29,843 bases of DNA from Collinsella sp. (GCA_019414265.1 DXMJ01000023.1:1-29843), one strand, 5' to 3'. Shown: positions 16,060-23,864, counted from the stretch's first letter. The notes: generated by a model not told the origin, from the letters alone. Numbers and translations: made by a program.

Positions 16060-17460
16060 ATGGCTTCTTCTGATGCAACACAACGAGCAGTCCTTGCCGG
16101 ACTTTCGTGCGGGATCGGACTTGCCGCTCCCGTGGTTATGTATGCCGCGACGCTACCGTTTTCGTCGGTGAACGAGACGGTCGTGGCGGGTGCGGTTCCC
16201 TTCGCTGTGGGCGCGGTGGCGGGCGTGGGTATCTATGCCGCATCGCTGGGTATTTCCGAATACCGTGCGCAGCGTGAAGAGCGTCTGTTCCAGCCCGATG
16301 CCATGGGCGGTGCCGCCAATCTCAATCAGCATCAAAGCGAGTTCAAGACCGCCTCGATTCCAGCTCAGCAGCAGGATGCGACTCCTTATGCTGCTGTTTC
16401 TGCTTCTCAGGCTCAGTCGGAGCAGTCTACCTCGGCATTCCTTTCCGGCCTGACCGGTGCGTTCCAGCGCCGTCATGCCGATGATGGTGTCCCTACCATC
16501 GCTCGAGCCGCAGATGCTATGGACGAGGACGAGGCTTGGTCCATGATCGACAGTATGCTCGACGACGATTCGCCGGTGAGCTGCGACCCTGCACACTCGC
16601 GCGACGTCTATCAAGTCGCCATCGACGAGCTCACCAACGGCGGGCAGACCGGCTCCTTCAATCGCGACGACATCGCCGCCGCGGCACGCGCCGTGTCTGG
16701 CTCCCAGGCCGCCCCTGCGGGCAGCACGGCGGCTTTCGTGGCACTCGTCGCCAACGCGGCAGCCAATAACGCCTACAGCGCTACCTCGGCGGACGCGAAC
16801 GCTTCTGCCGACAATTCGTACGTTGATGAAGCCATGACCGCGGACGAGGAGGCCGTTGCCGCCCGCCGTGCCGCCGAAAGCTCGCTTTGGGGCGCTCCTG
16901 CCCAGCAGCAGGCGGCTGAGGCTGCGCCGTACAACTCAAACCTCGCCAGCATGCCTATCATCTCCGGTGCCGCGGACATCGATCTCGATGACCTCGATGA
17001 GCCTGCAGCCATCACCGCATCGATTGATGCCCAAGATCGCATCGACACCGGCGACCTTCCGGACGCCTCGCTCGAGGTTGATGTTCCCATGGCCGATTAC
17101 TCGGGCCACGAGGACATGTGGGCCGCCGCCACCGCGATTCTGGATGAGATTGACGAGCCTGCTCCTGTTGCAGCCCCCGCTCCCGTCGCTGCCCCTCAGC
17201 CTGCTGCCCCCGCCTATGTCGGCCGTCACAGCGCTGTGTTCCCCGAGGATACCGCCCGTATCTCGCGCGAGAGTATCGAGCGGGCCGAGGCTATTGCCGC
17301 CGGCATTATGGAAAATCGTCGTCACGAGCGCGTCAATCAGATCCTCGAGGAAGAGATCGAGCGCCTGCAGTCCTCTACCGCCAAGCGTACGGGCCGTGCC
17401 TATCTAAGCGTTATCGAGGGCGGTACCGCCAGCTTCGCGCCGCTCCGCGCGGAGGCATAA
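16060..17460 (+). CDS. Membrane-anchored acidic protein of unknown function
   Basis: A 466-residue protein that I cannot assign to a family. Residues about 10-65 contain two hydrophobic helices (LAGLSCGIGLAAPVVMYAATL and a second Gly/Ala/Val-rich one) joined by a short loop. The remaining 400 residues are soluble, Ala/Asp/Glu-rich and probably largely disordered, with a Pro/Ala/Val linker (about 365-385) and a C-terminal helical segment (RHERVNQILEEEIERLQSS). A hairpin membrane anchor with a long cytoplasmic acidic tail is the simplest reading. The ATG at 16060 follows GGGGAG. The VanZ-like gene starts 7 bp after its stop, so the two are probably one operon. Confidence 0.8.
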   Translation: MASSDATQRAVLAGLSCGIGLAAPVVMYAATLPFSSVNETVVAGAVPFAVGAVAGVGIYAASLGISEYRAQREERLFQPDAMGGAANLNQHQSEFKTASIPAQQQDATPYAAVSASQAQSEQSTSAFLSGLTGAFQRRHADDGVPTIARAADAMDEDEAWSMIDSMLDDDSPVSCDPAHSRDVYQVAIDELTNGGQTGSFNRDDIAAAARAVSGSQAAPAGSTAAFVALVANAAANNAYSATSADANASADNSYVDEAMTADEEAVAARRAAESSLWGAPAQQQAAEAAPYNSNLASMPIISGAADIDLDDLDEPAAITASIDAQDRIDTGDLPDASLEVDVPMADYSGHEDMWAAATAILDEIDEPAPVAAPAPVAAPQPAAPAYVGRHSAVFPEDTARISRESIERAEAIAAGIMENRRHERVNQILEEEIERLQSSTAKRTGRAYLSVIEGGTASFAPLRAEA

Positions 17461-17467
17461 CTTCTGC

Positions 17468-17917
17468 ATGGTTAAGATCAATCGAAAATGGGCGGTCGTG
17501 ACCTGCCTGATGGCGCTCTTGATCTGGGGCAATTCGCTGGTTCCCGGCTCGGGGTCGGGCTCGCTGAGTCTAACGGTCATGGAAACTATCCGCGGTTTCC
17601 TGCACGGCGTGGGACTTCCATATGCATGGGTGACCAACTTTGTTGTTCGCAAGTGCGCGCATTTTACCGAGTATATGGTGCTCGGCATCCTGGCAACGCA
17701 CGCCTTTGATCTTGAGGGCCGGCGCACCTTTGACGTGCTGCTGCCCACGGCGGTGTTCCTGCTGCTGATTCCCTCGATCGACGAGACGATTCAGCTCTTT
17801 GTGCCGGGACGCGCCGGCATGATCACCGATGTGATGATCGACTGCTGTGGAGCGGCAACGGGCGTTGTGCTCCGATATCTCTTACGGTCGCTGATGTGCG
17901 CCAAAAAGGCCGCCTAG
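17468..17917 (+). CDS. VanZ family membrane protein
   Basis: A 149-residue polytopic protein. The family signature is visible: RKCAHFTEYMVLGILATHAF in the middle and DETIQLFVPGRAGMITDVMIDCCGAATGV near the C-terminus, between four hydrophobic helices. VanZ confers low-level teicoplanin resistance in enterococcal vanA clusters, but most chromosomal members have no known role in resistance; a wall or envelope role is inferred. It is seven bases downstream of the acidic membrane protein gene and its stop codon lies inside the terminator stem. Confidence 0.85.
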   Translation: MVKINRKWAVVTCLMALLIWGNSLVPGSGSGSLSLTVMETIRGFLHGVGLPYAWVTNFVVRKCAHFTEYMVLGILATHAFDLEGRRTFDVLLPTAVFLLLIPSIDETIQLFVPGRAGMITDVMIDCCGAATGVVLRYLLRSLMCAKKAA

Positions 17918-17949
17918 GACGTATTGTTTGGTCCTAGGCGGCCTTTTTT
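17903..17949 (+). terminator. Strong terminator overlapping the VanZ stop codon
   Basis: An 18-bp perfect stem (AAAAAGGCCGCCTAGGAC and complement), 10-nt loop and T run. The stop codon TAG is part of the 5' arm, so the last codons of the gene are shaped by the hairpin. Confidence 0.9.
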
Positions 17950-18031
17950 ATTTGAGGGCTTATATGAGGCGTGGTGGCGTCGTTCCGTAGGTCGGATTTG
18001 CCGGGCGTGCCACGCCCCGTGGGTGCGTCTG

Positions 18032-18922
18032 CTACTGAAGCGCCTGTGCGCCCAGGGCCAGGCAGCCCATGATGCCCTGCTTGCCCTCGAGGCTGTTGTT
18101 GACGATGTAGTTATCGATGTCGTTGACCTCGGGCGTGACGATATAGCCGTTGAGCATCTCGGCGCACTTCTTGCGCGCGAGCGGCACGATGGGGGTGTGG
18201 TCGGCCACGCCGCCGCCGATGATGATCTTTTGCGGCGCGTAGCACAGCGTGTAGGTCATGAGCGCCTGTGCCAGATAGCCGGCGAGCAGGTCCATGGCCT
18301 CCGGGTCATCGGCCATGTCTCCGGCGCTCTTGCCATCCCAGCGCTTTTTAACGCCGGGGCCGGCGATGAGGCCCTCGAGGCAGTTGTCGTGGAAGGGGCA
18401 GGCGCTATGCTCGCCGATGGTGTCGCGCGGGTCCCGCGTGACCAGAATGTGGCCGGCCTCGGGATGCATCATGCCGTGCACGAGCTTACCGCCCGAGAGC
18501 ACGCCGGCGCCCACGCCGGTGCCGATGGTCAGGTAGACCACATCGGTAAGGCCCTTGGCGCAACCAAACGTGACCTCGCCTAGGCAGGCGACGTTGACGT
18601 CGGTATCGTAGCCGCAGGGGATATTGAGCTCGTTTTGGATAGTGCCCAGCAGGTCAAAGTAGCGCCATGCCGTTTTGGGCGTCTCCAGGATCTTGCCGTA
18701 TTGGGGCGAGGCAGGGTTGACTGCGGTGGGGCCAAAGGCGCCGATGCCCAGCGCGGCGATGCCCTTGTCGGCAAACCACGCGTTGACGGCCTCGACGGTC
18801 TCCTGCGGGGTCGTGGTCGCGATCTGCTCACGCTCCAGGACCGTGCCGTCTGCATAGCCCGTGGCGCAGACCATCTTGGTGCCGCCGGCCTCGAGCGCTC
18901 CGATAAGCTGCTGCTCTGCCAT
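18032..18922 (-). CDS. ROK family sugar kinase, fructokinase-like
   Basis: A 296-residue cytoplasmic sugar kinase. The N-terminal phosphate-binding segment GALEAGGTKMVCA, the GTGVGAGVL loop and the zinc-binding ROK pattern (HPEAGH, then CPFHDNCLEGLIAGPGV with two Cys and a His) are all present. The EAGGTK start and the CPFH-x2-CLEG form resemble fructokinases of the ScrK/GmuE group more than glucokinases, but glucose or another hexose cannot be excluded. AGAGAGGAA lies before the ATG. It is downstream of the aminotransferase gene, separated by a terminator, with no sugar transporter beside it. Confidence 0.85.
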   Translation of the reverse strand: MAEQQLIGALEAGGTKMVCATGYADGTVLEREQIATTTPQETVEAVNAWFADKGIAALGIGAFGPTAVNPASPQYGKILETPKTAWRYFDLLGTIQNELNIPCGYDTDVNVACLGEVTFGCAKGLTDVVYLTIGTGVGAGVLSGGKLVHGMMHPEAGHILVTRDPRDTIGEHSACPFHDNCLEGLIAGPGVKKRWDGKSAGDMADDPEAMDLLAGYLAQALMTYTLCYAPQKIIIGGGVADHTPIVPLARKKCAEMLNGYIVTPEVNDIDNYIVNNSLEGKQGIMGCLALGAQALQ

Positions 18923-18996
18923 AATATTCCTCTCTCTGGGACGAGTTGCTCCGTGACTAAAGTATAGAGCTCAAACCATTTAAGAAAGCGCTATAG

Positions 18997-19037
18997 AAAG
19001 AAGCCTCGCAACGCGGCGGGCGGTGCGAGGCTTCTTT
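18997..19037 (-). terminator. Terminator after the aminotransferase gene
   Basis: The 14-bp stem AAAGAAGCCTCGCA / TGCGAGGCTTCTTT has a 13-nt loop. It lies just past the minus-strand stop at 19063 and before the ROK gene; A/T runs on both sides allow use in either direction. Confidence 0.8.
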
Positions 19038-19062
19038 GGTTGCTTTAGTTGCCGGGCCGTCC

Positions 19063-20244
19063 TTACCCGCGCGGCTTGATTTTATCACGTAGCGACTTGA
19101 GGTTCTCCAGCGCCGCGTTAAGCGTCTCGTCTCGCTTGGCAAAGTGGAAACGAATCAGATGGTTGACGGGCTCGCGGAAGAAGCTCGAGCCGGGCACTGC
19201 GCCCACGCCCACTTTAGACGCGAGGTCCTCACAGAATTCGAGGTCGCTGTCATAGCCAAACTTTGAGATGTCCATCATGACGTAGTAGGCGCCCTGCGGC
19301 ACGTTATGCTCAAGACCGATACTGTCGAGTCCCTGGCAGAACAGGTCGCGTTTGGCGGTATAGAGGTCAAGGACCTCATCGTAATAGCTGTCGTCGAAGT
19401 TGAGGGCGGTGACGACAGCTTCCTGCAGGGGAGCGGCGGCGCCCACGGTGAGGAAGTCGTGGACCTTCTTGATGCGCTCGGTGATCTCGGCAGGGGCGAT
19501 GGTGTAGCCCAGGCGCCAGCCGGTGATGGAGTAGGTCTTGGACAGCGAGCTGCAGCTGATGGTGCGCTCAAACATGCCGGGCAGCGTGGCCATATAGACG
19601 TGCTCGTGGGGCGCGTAGACGATGTGCTCGTAGACCTCGTCGGTGATGCAGTAGGTGTCGTACTTTTTGCAGAGGTCGGCGATAAAGGCGAGCTCCTCGC
19701 GCGTGAAGACCTTGCCGCAGGGGTTGGAAGGGTTGCACAGGACGATTGCCTTGGGGTCGTTGTCGCGGAAGGCCGCCTCGAGTGTCTCGCGGTCAAAGTC
19801 GAATGTGGGCGGGTTGAGCGGCACATAGATGGGCTCGGCACCCGAAAGGATCGTGTCGGCGCCGTAGTTCTCGTAGAACGGCGAGAAGATGACGACCTTG
19901 TCGCCGGGGTTCGTGACCGTCATCATGGCGGCCATCATGGCCTCGGTGGAGCCGCAGGTGACCACGATATTCTGGTTGGGGTCGACCGGCATGCCCGTAA
20001 AGTGCTCCTGTTTGGCGGCGAGTGCCTCGCGCATGGCCTGGGAGCCCCAGGTTATGGAGTACTGGTGATAGAGCGGCTTGGGATCGGCGGCGATGGCGCT
20101 GAGGCTATCGAGCAGCTGCGCCGGGGGATCGAAGTCGGGGAAGCCCTGCGACAGGTTGACGGCGCCGTACTTATTGGAGATGCGTGTCATGCGGCGGATG
20201 ACCGAATCGGTAAACCTTGCCGTGCGGTTGGAGAGTTCTTTCAT
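19063..20244 (-). CDS. PLP-dependent class I/II aminotransferase
   Basis: A 393-residue fold-type I aminotransferase. The PLP lysine lies in SSLSKTYSITGWRLGY, preceded by the conserved NPSNPCGKVFTREEL and the Asp/Tyr segment TDEVYEHIVY; the carboxylate-binding arginine is in the C-terminal HLIRFHFAK. The N-terminus (NLSQGFPDFDPP) is typical of the subgroup holding kynurenine/glutamine transaminases and methionine-forming aminotransferases, so a broad aromatic or methionine-type specificity is likely but unproven. GAAAGGA precedes the ATG. It is transcribed toward the ROK gene with a terminator between. Confidence 0.88.
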   Translation of the reverse strand: MKELSNRTARFTDSVIRRMTRISNKYGAVNLSQGFPDFDPPAQLLDSLSAIAADPKPLYHQYSITWGSQAMREALAAKQEHFTGMPVDPNQNIVVTCGSTEAMMAAMMTVTNPGDKVVIFSPFYENYGADTILSGAEPIYVPLNPPTFDFDRETLEAAFRDNDPKAIVLCNPSNPCGKVFTREELAFIADLCKKYDTYCITDEVYEHIVYAPHEHVYMATLPGMFERTISCSSLSKTYSITGWRLGYTIAPAEITERIKKVHDFLTVGAAAPLQEAVVTALNFDDSYYDEVLDLYTAKRDLFCQGLDSIGLEHNVPQGAYYVMMDISKFGYDSDLEFCEDLASKVGVGAVPGSSFFREPVNHLIRFHFAKRDETLNAALENLKSLRDKIKPRG

Positions 20245-20354
20245 GACGGTCCTTTCGAGGATTTGCAGTGGGGCAAGTTTACTCCTATGAAACCGGTGGG
20301 ATTTGCTCGAAATGGTCTCGAAAAACTCTTTTCAAAATTCTTGAAAATTGGGGC

Positions 20355-20383
20355 TTGCATCGCGTGGCGTTCCTTGCAATAAT
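20355..20383 (+). promoter_or_regulatory. Promoter of the tRNA-His/tRNA-Lys cluster
   Basis: TTGCAT at 20355-20360, a 17-bp spacer, then AATAAT at 20378-20383, 27 bp before the first tRNA. Confidence 0.7.
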
Positions 20384-20409
20384 AGTCGAGCGCGAAGCGC
20401 ACAGGACAC

Positions 20410-20487
20410 GGTGGGTGTAGCTCAGTTGGCTAGAGCGACGGGTTGTGGTCCCGTAGGTCGAGGGTTCGAGTCCCTTTACCCACCCCA
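20410..20487 (+). tRNA. tRNA-His (anticodon GTG)
   Basis: Cloverleaf with acceptor GTGGGTG/TACCCAC, anticodon stem ACGGG/CCCGT and loop TTGTGGT (anticodon GTG). The extra G at position -1 (20410) faces discriminator C73, the histidine identity pair. The CCA end is encoded. Confidence 0.97.
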
Positions 20488-20509
20488 GTTCTTGCTTCGT
20501 GTTGATATC

Positions 20510-20585
20510 GGGTCGTTAGCTCAGTTGGTAGAGCAGGGGACTCTTAATCCCAAGGTCCAGGGTTCGACCCCCTGACGGCCCACCA
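20510..20585 (+). tRNA. tRNA-Lys (anticodon CTT), copy 1
   Basis: A 76-nt cloverleaf with encoded CCA: acceptor GGGTCGT/ACGGCCC (one T-G pair), loop CTCTTAA with anticodon CTT, and T arm CAGGG/CCCTG. The outer anticodon-stem pair is a G-A mismatch in this and the next copy. Confidence 0.96.
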
Positions 20586-20628
20586 CACGATATCTCCTCT
20601 AAAGTCCGCCACAACAGACTTTAGCTTT

Positions 20629-20704
20629 GGGTCGTTAGCTCAGTTGGTAGAGCAGGGGACTCTTAATCCCAAGGTCCAGGGTTCGACCCCCTGACGGCCC
20701 ACCA
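20629..20704 (+). tRNA. tRNA-Lys (anticodon CTT), copy 2; probable attachment site
   Basis: Identical over all 76 nt to the copy at 20510-20585, with a different 43-bp spacer before it. It directly borders the integrative element. The 3' half of a tRNA is the usual target of tyrosine integrases, and the first integrase gene ends 160 bp away, so the attachment core is probably here. The second copy of the core must be outside the window. Confidence 0.95.
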
Positions 20705-20714
20705 AAGAACGCAC

Positions 20715-20743
20715 AGGTCAGCGCTTCGGCGCTGACCTTTTTT
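20715..20743 (+). terminator. Terminator after the tRNA cluster
   Basis: The 10-bp stem AGGTCAGCGC / GCGCTGACCT has a TTCG tetraloop and a T run, 11 bp after the last tRNA. Confidence 0.92.
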
Positions 20744-20791
20744 GTTTGCCGCGATGCCAAATCATAACCGTCCGTTACCGTTCGCGTTTTA

Positions 20792-20827
20792 CGCCCCCTG
20801 CCGTTTATGCGCGGCAGGGGGCGTTTT
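20792..20827. terminator. Second terminator hairpin, at the integrase 3' side
   Basis: A 12-bp GC-rich perfect stem (CGCCCCCTGCCG and complement) with an 8-nt loop and TTTT on the plus strand. It lies between tRNA-Lys and the convergent integrase gene and could insulate the element from chromosomal read-through. Confidence 0.7.
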
Positions 20828-20863
20828 ATGCATTTCGCAGGTGATGGACCTAGAAAATGCGTT

Positions 20864-22102
20864 TTAGAGCGTCTCGGCGCTGCGACCGGTGCCATTATAA
20901 CCGCCGTCCGCGCCTCCGCCCTCGACGATCTGCAGGGCTCGCCCGACCTGCCTGGCAGCCTTCTCGCGCTCAGCGAGGCCCGGTTTGATGTAATGGCGGT
21001 AATCTGTCCCCAGGTCCGTGTGGCCGTGCAGATCCATGATGCTCAGGGGGTCGACCTCGGTCGCCGCCATGATGGTCTCGGAGGTGTGGCGCAGGGCCTT
21101 GGGAGGGATATACCGCAGGTCATGGCGCACGCACATGCGCTGCCAGGCGCGCACGAGGTTGTCGCCGCGCATGTTCACGATGCGCTGCCCGCTCCACTCG
21201 CGCACCTGCTCCGTAACCGAAGTGCCGCCCTCGACGGTTATGCTCGGGCGCAACTCGTCCATGATCTGGTGCAGGCGCTCGCGGCCGGCCAATAAAACCG
21301 GGACGGTGCGCACGGAGTGGGCGTTCTTGGTCTCCTTCACGCCGTCCTCGTCCGTGTAGGCGCGGCAGACCTCGATGTACTCCGAGACGGTCGGCTCGCC
21401 CGTGGCGAAGTCGTAGGTCGTGGTGACCTTGAGGTCGCACGGGCGCACGGCCAGCGCCTCCTCCTTGCGCAGGCCGCTCAAGCCGAGGATGAGGTATGCG
21501 TTCATGACCAGGTCCGCGCGGTCGTCGCTGGCGGCGAGCCTGCGCAGCGCCTCGGCGGCCTCGGGGATGCTCCACGGCTCCACGGGCGCCTGCTTGGCCT
21601 TGGGCGCGATCACGCGCCGGCGGAACGGCTCCACCGACACCCACCCGTCGTCGAAGGCGCGGCGCATGACGGCGCGCAGCGTCGTCTTGGTCTTGGCCGG
21701 CGCACCCGAGCGCTCGATGCAGCTTCGCATCATGTCGTGCGTTATCTTCGAGATGTCCGTCGAGCCCAGGACGGGGGAGATGTAGTTGTCCATCTGCCCG
21801 TCGTACTCGCGCAGGCTCGCCTTGGAGCGGGGCTTGCCGCGGTTGCTTGGCGAGTCGCGGAACACGCCCCAGTAGTACATGTCGAGCGTCACGCCGGCGT
21901 GCGCCGCCTGGGACACGCCGAGCTCCTGCGCGAGCTGGGCGATGGCGATATCGGCCTCGGTCTCGGTTCCGTGGACCGTGCGCGACACTCGCCGCACGCG
22001 CCCGTCCGCGCGGAAGCCCGCCTGGACGCGGATCACCCACTTGCCGGGCGCCACCTCGCGCTTCGACCCGAGTTTTGACCTTGAAGTATCGTTGGTTGCC
22101 AT
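20864..22102 (-). CDS. int: Tyrosine recombinase/phage integrase (element integrase)
   Basis: A 412-residue site-specific recombinase for integration at the adjacent tRNA-Lys. An N-terminal arm-binding region (1-70) is followed by a SAM-like core-binding domain (about 72-170) and the catalytic domain (about 175-385). Visible catalytic parts are R212 in GLSGLRKEEAL, R338-H339 in KALRHTSETIM, H361 in LHGHTDLG, and the nucleophile, Y368 or Y371, in TDYRHYI. In box II the usual first His of HxLRH is Lys (K335). AGGA precedes the ATG. The gene points toward the attachment site. The 162-bp leader holds several inverted repeats. Confidence 0.92.
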   Translation of the reverse strand: MATNDTSRSKLGSKREVAPGKWVIRVQAGFRADGRVRRVSRTVHGTETEADIAIAQLAQELGVSQAAHAGVTLDMYYWGVFRDSPSNRGKPRSKASLREYDGQMDNYISPVLGSTDISKITHDMMRSCIERSGAPAKTKTTLRAVMRRAFDDGWVSVEPFRRRVIAPKAKQAPVEPWSIPEAAEALRRLAASDDRADLVMNAYLILGLSGLRKEEALAVRPCDLKVTTTYDFATGEPTVSEYIEVCRAYTDEDGVKETKNAHSVRTVPVLLAGRERLHQIMDELRPSITVEGGTSVTEQVREWSGQRIVNMRGDNLVRAWQRMCVRHDLRYIPPKALRHTSETIMAATEVDPLSIMDLHGHTDLGTDYRHYIKPGLAEREKAARQVGRALQIVEGGGADGGYNGTGRSAETL

Positions 22103-22264
22103 ATAATGGTCCTGCCTTTCCTTTTTTGCCGGAGGGCATATGCCCCGTGCGGATCCGCCAAGATTGCCGCGCGGGGTTTCTTTATGTCTGGCGCTGTCAA
22201 AGATTCTTTGACAACTTGGGCGCCCGCTTGGGTTTTTCGAAAAATCCTAAAAAACCTGCCGTGC
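22103..22264. promoter_or_regulatory. Integrase leader with clustered inverted repeats
   Basis: The gap between the abi stop and the integrase start contains four palindromic sites: a 12-bp palindrome GGGCATATGCCC at 22135-22146; a hairpin CCCCGTGCGG/CCGCGCGGGG followed by TTTCTTT on the plus strand (22143-22184); TGTCAAAG-3-CTTTGACA at 22195-22213; and GGTTTTTCGAAAAATCC at 22231-22247. These could be integrase or excisionase sites, a terminator for the abi gene, or operators; the sequence does not decide. Confidence 0.5.
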
Positions 22265-23206
22265 CTAGGCCTCAAAGAGTGTCCCGTCTTCAGATCGCTT
22301 GAGCAGCTCGACAAAGCCTATCTCCTTCAAGACGTGCTTAATCGCGTATGCCTCCACGTATCTCGTGAGCAGCGTCGTGAGATCGCGAATGAACGACGAG
22401 AACTCTGCGGGCGTGAGGTAGCGCTCGAGCATCCACACCATCTTTATGTAGTTGACGTTTTTCCTGCCGCCGACCCGGGCGCAATAGAGCCGCTCGTCGT
22501 GTGCGCAGACGTTTCGGAACTTAACGAGCGTCTCGATTGACACTATCGCCTTCTTCTCATCGAAGTATCCCAGGCGCTTCGATCCGGTTCTGCCGGTCGA
22601 GGCGACAATCATCTTGCATACGCCCCTCTGCTCCGCCGGTTTCATGAGATTGAAGAAGTGCTCGATGTTGCCGAATGTCAAGTCGTTAGCGAGTACCCAG
22701 AGCGGGACGGACCCGTAGGTATCCCGATAGTGGCTCACGAAACCCGAATCGCTCTTCTCCGCCCGTCTCCCGAGTATCCCCGTGAGCCCCGAGACCTCCT
22801 TCGCATATTCCGTTCCGTCCGATGTCGGCACGAATTCCTGTTCGCTGCAGAAACTTGACTGAAGGAGGTAGTCGTTCGGGGACCTGTGTGCTTCGGAAAA
22901 CGTATAGGCGACGGCGGTCTTAACCTTCGCCTCGGCGAGAATGAGATACCTGAACGTCAGCGATCTCAGCTCGCGGTCGAACGTATAGAGAGCGCAGAGG
23001 TCTGAAAACTTGGAACCCTCGACATAGCGGTCCTCTCCCGCTTGGGTGGTTCGCTCGGCATCGATGAAGGGGTCCTTGTATCCATTGACGATGGAGTAGT
23101 AGCCCTCGCGCATGAGAACCTCGGAGGTCTTCTCGTCAACTTTCATCCCTCGCGCGTGGAGCAGGTCGACCTGCTCCTGAATGGTTAGAAATGGTTTCGC
23201 TCCCAT
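22265..23206 (-). CDS. Abi_2 family (AbiD/AbiF-like) abortive infection protein
   Basis: A 313-residue protein matching the Abi_2 layout. The N-terminus (PFLTIQEQVDLLHARGM) and the REGYYSIVNGYKDPF segment are characteristic, VPLWVLANDLTFGNIEHFFNLM lies near 167-188, and KFRNVCAHDERLY near 229-241 carries the HEPN-type R-x4-H motif (R231, H236) of metal-independent RNases. Such proteins stop phage growth by killing or arresting the infected cell. The ATG at 23206 has TAGGAGC upstream; an earlier in-frame start would run through two hairpins of the leader. That leader has its own promoter and folds into an RNA described separately. The gene lies between the integrase and the repressor, a common place for lysogenic cargo. 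Confidence 0.88.
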   Translation of the reverse strand: MGAKPFLTIQEQVDLLHARGMKVDEKTSEVLMREGYYSIVNGYKDPFIDAERTTQAGEDRYVEGSKFSDLCALYTFDRELRSLTFRYLILAEAKVKTAVAYTFSEAHRSPNDYLLQSSFCSEQEFVPTSDGTEYAKEVSGLTGILGRRAEKSDSGFVSHYRDTYGSVPLWVLANDLTFGNIEHFFNLMKPAEQRGVCKMIVASTGRTGSKRLGYFDEKKAIVSIETLVKFRNVCAHDERLYCARVGGRKNVNYIKMVWMLERYLTPAEFSSFIRDLTTLLTRYVEAYAIKHVLKEIGFVELLKRSEDGTLFEA

Positions 23207-23216
23207 TGGTGCTCCT

Positions 23217-23301
23217 AAATGAAGAAAGGCGGCCATCCTGATGGACAGCCGCCTTTCCGCAGGACGCGGGTCCCGTAGAATCCCCGCGTCAATACCGCTG
23301 T
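23217..23301 (-). ncRNA. Structured RNA upstream of the Abi_2 gene (abiF-RNA-like candidate antitoxin)
   Basis: On the minus strand a start near 23301 is predicted from the promoter at 23335-23307. The RNA would form hairpin A, GACGCGGG/CCCGCGTC, then hairpin B, GAAAGGCGGC/GCCGCCTTTC (23257-23224), followed by a CT/T-rich stretch that could act as a partial terminator just before the Abi_2 ribosome site. The 5' end (GGACAGC, or ACAGC from the predicted start) is complementary to GCTGTCC at the loop side of hairpin B, which makes a pseudoknot possible. RNA, weak terminator, then toxin gene is the type III toxin-antitoxin plan. A conserved abiF RNA motif upstream of Abi genes has been reported; I cannot compare it here. 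Confidence 0.55.
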
Positions 23302-23306
23302 CCTGT

Positions 23307-23335
23307 ACTTTAACGATTTGTCGGCCCCGGGTCAA
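23307..23335 (-). promoter_or_regulatory. Promoter of the Abi_2 RNA and gene
   Basis: On the minus strand TTGACC (23335-23330) and TAAAGT (23312-23307) are exactly 17 bp apart. It lies 100 bp before the Abi_2 start and downstream of the XRE gene stop, so the module can be transcribed on its own in the lysogen. Confidence 0.7.
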
Positions 23336-23379
23336 TCGTTGCAAGAGAATTCCGTCCGGTCCGGGGTCACGGACGGTCC

Positions 23380-23790
23380 CTACGCGGACCTTACTTGATC
23401 CGCTTCCAGCCCTTCGATCTCAGGCGCTGCAGGTTGAGCTTGGGAGAGCTCGGCCTGGTCGCGTGCCGTCTCCAGGATCTTCGAGCGCCTCTTCTCGGTG
23501 CTCTGCCGGTAGCAGGTGACCAGCTCGCCCTCCTCGGGCGTCCGGCTTTGCTTAGCCTCCATGGGGGACCATTCCCTGCCCCCTAAAGTGTCTAGCGAGC
23601 AGTCGAGAGCGTCAGCAATTCTCCAGGCCGCGTCAAATGCCATGCTGCGGCGTCCTTGCTCGTATTCCGTGTAGCGGCTTGTCTCAAATCCAGCATGCTT
23701 CGCAAACGCTGCAGCGCTTCTGAAGCCGGCAGACTTTCTGAGCAACTGTATGTTTTTGCCGATTCGCTTCCTAAGAGTGTCTTCTGTCAT
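23380..23790 (-). CDS. XRE-family HTH regulator, probable element repressor
   Basis: A 136-residue protein. Residues about 7-65 form a lambda-repressor-like HTH (LRKRIGKNIQLLRKSAGFRSAAAFAKHAGFETSRYTEYEQGRR...), with the recognition helix around 38-50. The C-terminal half is charged and helical, without the Ser/Lys protease of LexA/CI, so self-cleavage is not expected. The ATG at 23790 is chosen over one 18 bases upstream because GGGAGGAGG lies just before it. It is divergent from a second small XRE gene across an operator region, the layout of a CI/Cro-type switch. Its role as repressor is inferred from that layout. Confidence 0.85.
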   Translation of the reverse strand: MTEDTLRKRIGKNIQLLRKSAGFRSAAAFAKHAGFETSRYTEYEQGRRSMAFDAAWRIADALDCSLDTLGGREWSPMEAKQSRTPEEGELVTCYRQSTEKRRSKILETARDQAELSQAQPAAPEIEGLEADQVRSA

Positions 23791-23816
23791 TGGGCCTCCT
23801 CCCGTCATTACTTAAG

Positions 23817-23845
23817 AAATTAAGGCAAAGCGCCAAAGGTTTCAA
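23817..23845 (-). promoter_or_regulatory. Promoter of the leftward XRE gene
   Basis: On the minus strand TTGAAA (23845-23840), a 17-bp spacer and TAATTT (23822-23817). A fair -35 with a weak -10, 27 bp upstream of the ATG. Confidence 0.45.
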
Positions 23846-23864
23846 TCCAATACTGAAATCTTTG

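Noticed and set aside
20510..20704. Two tRNA-Lys copies as attL/attR of a small excised element
   Set aside because: The whole 76-nt tRNA is duplicated with an unrelated 43-bp spacer holding no gene; a normal tandem tRNA array explains it.
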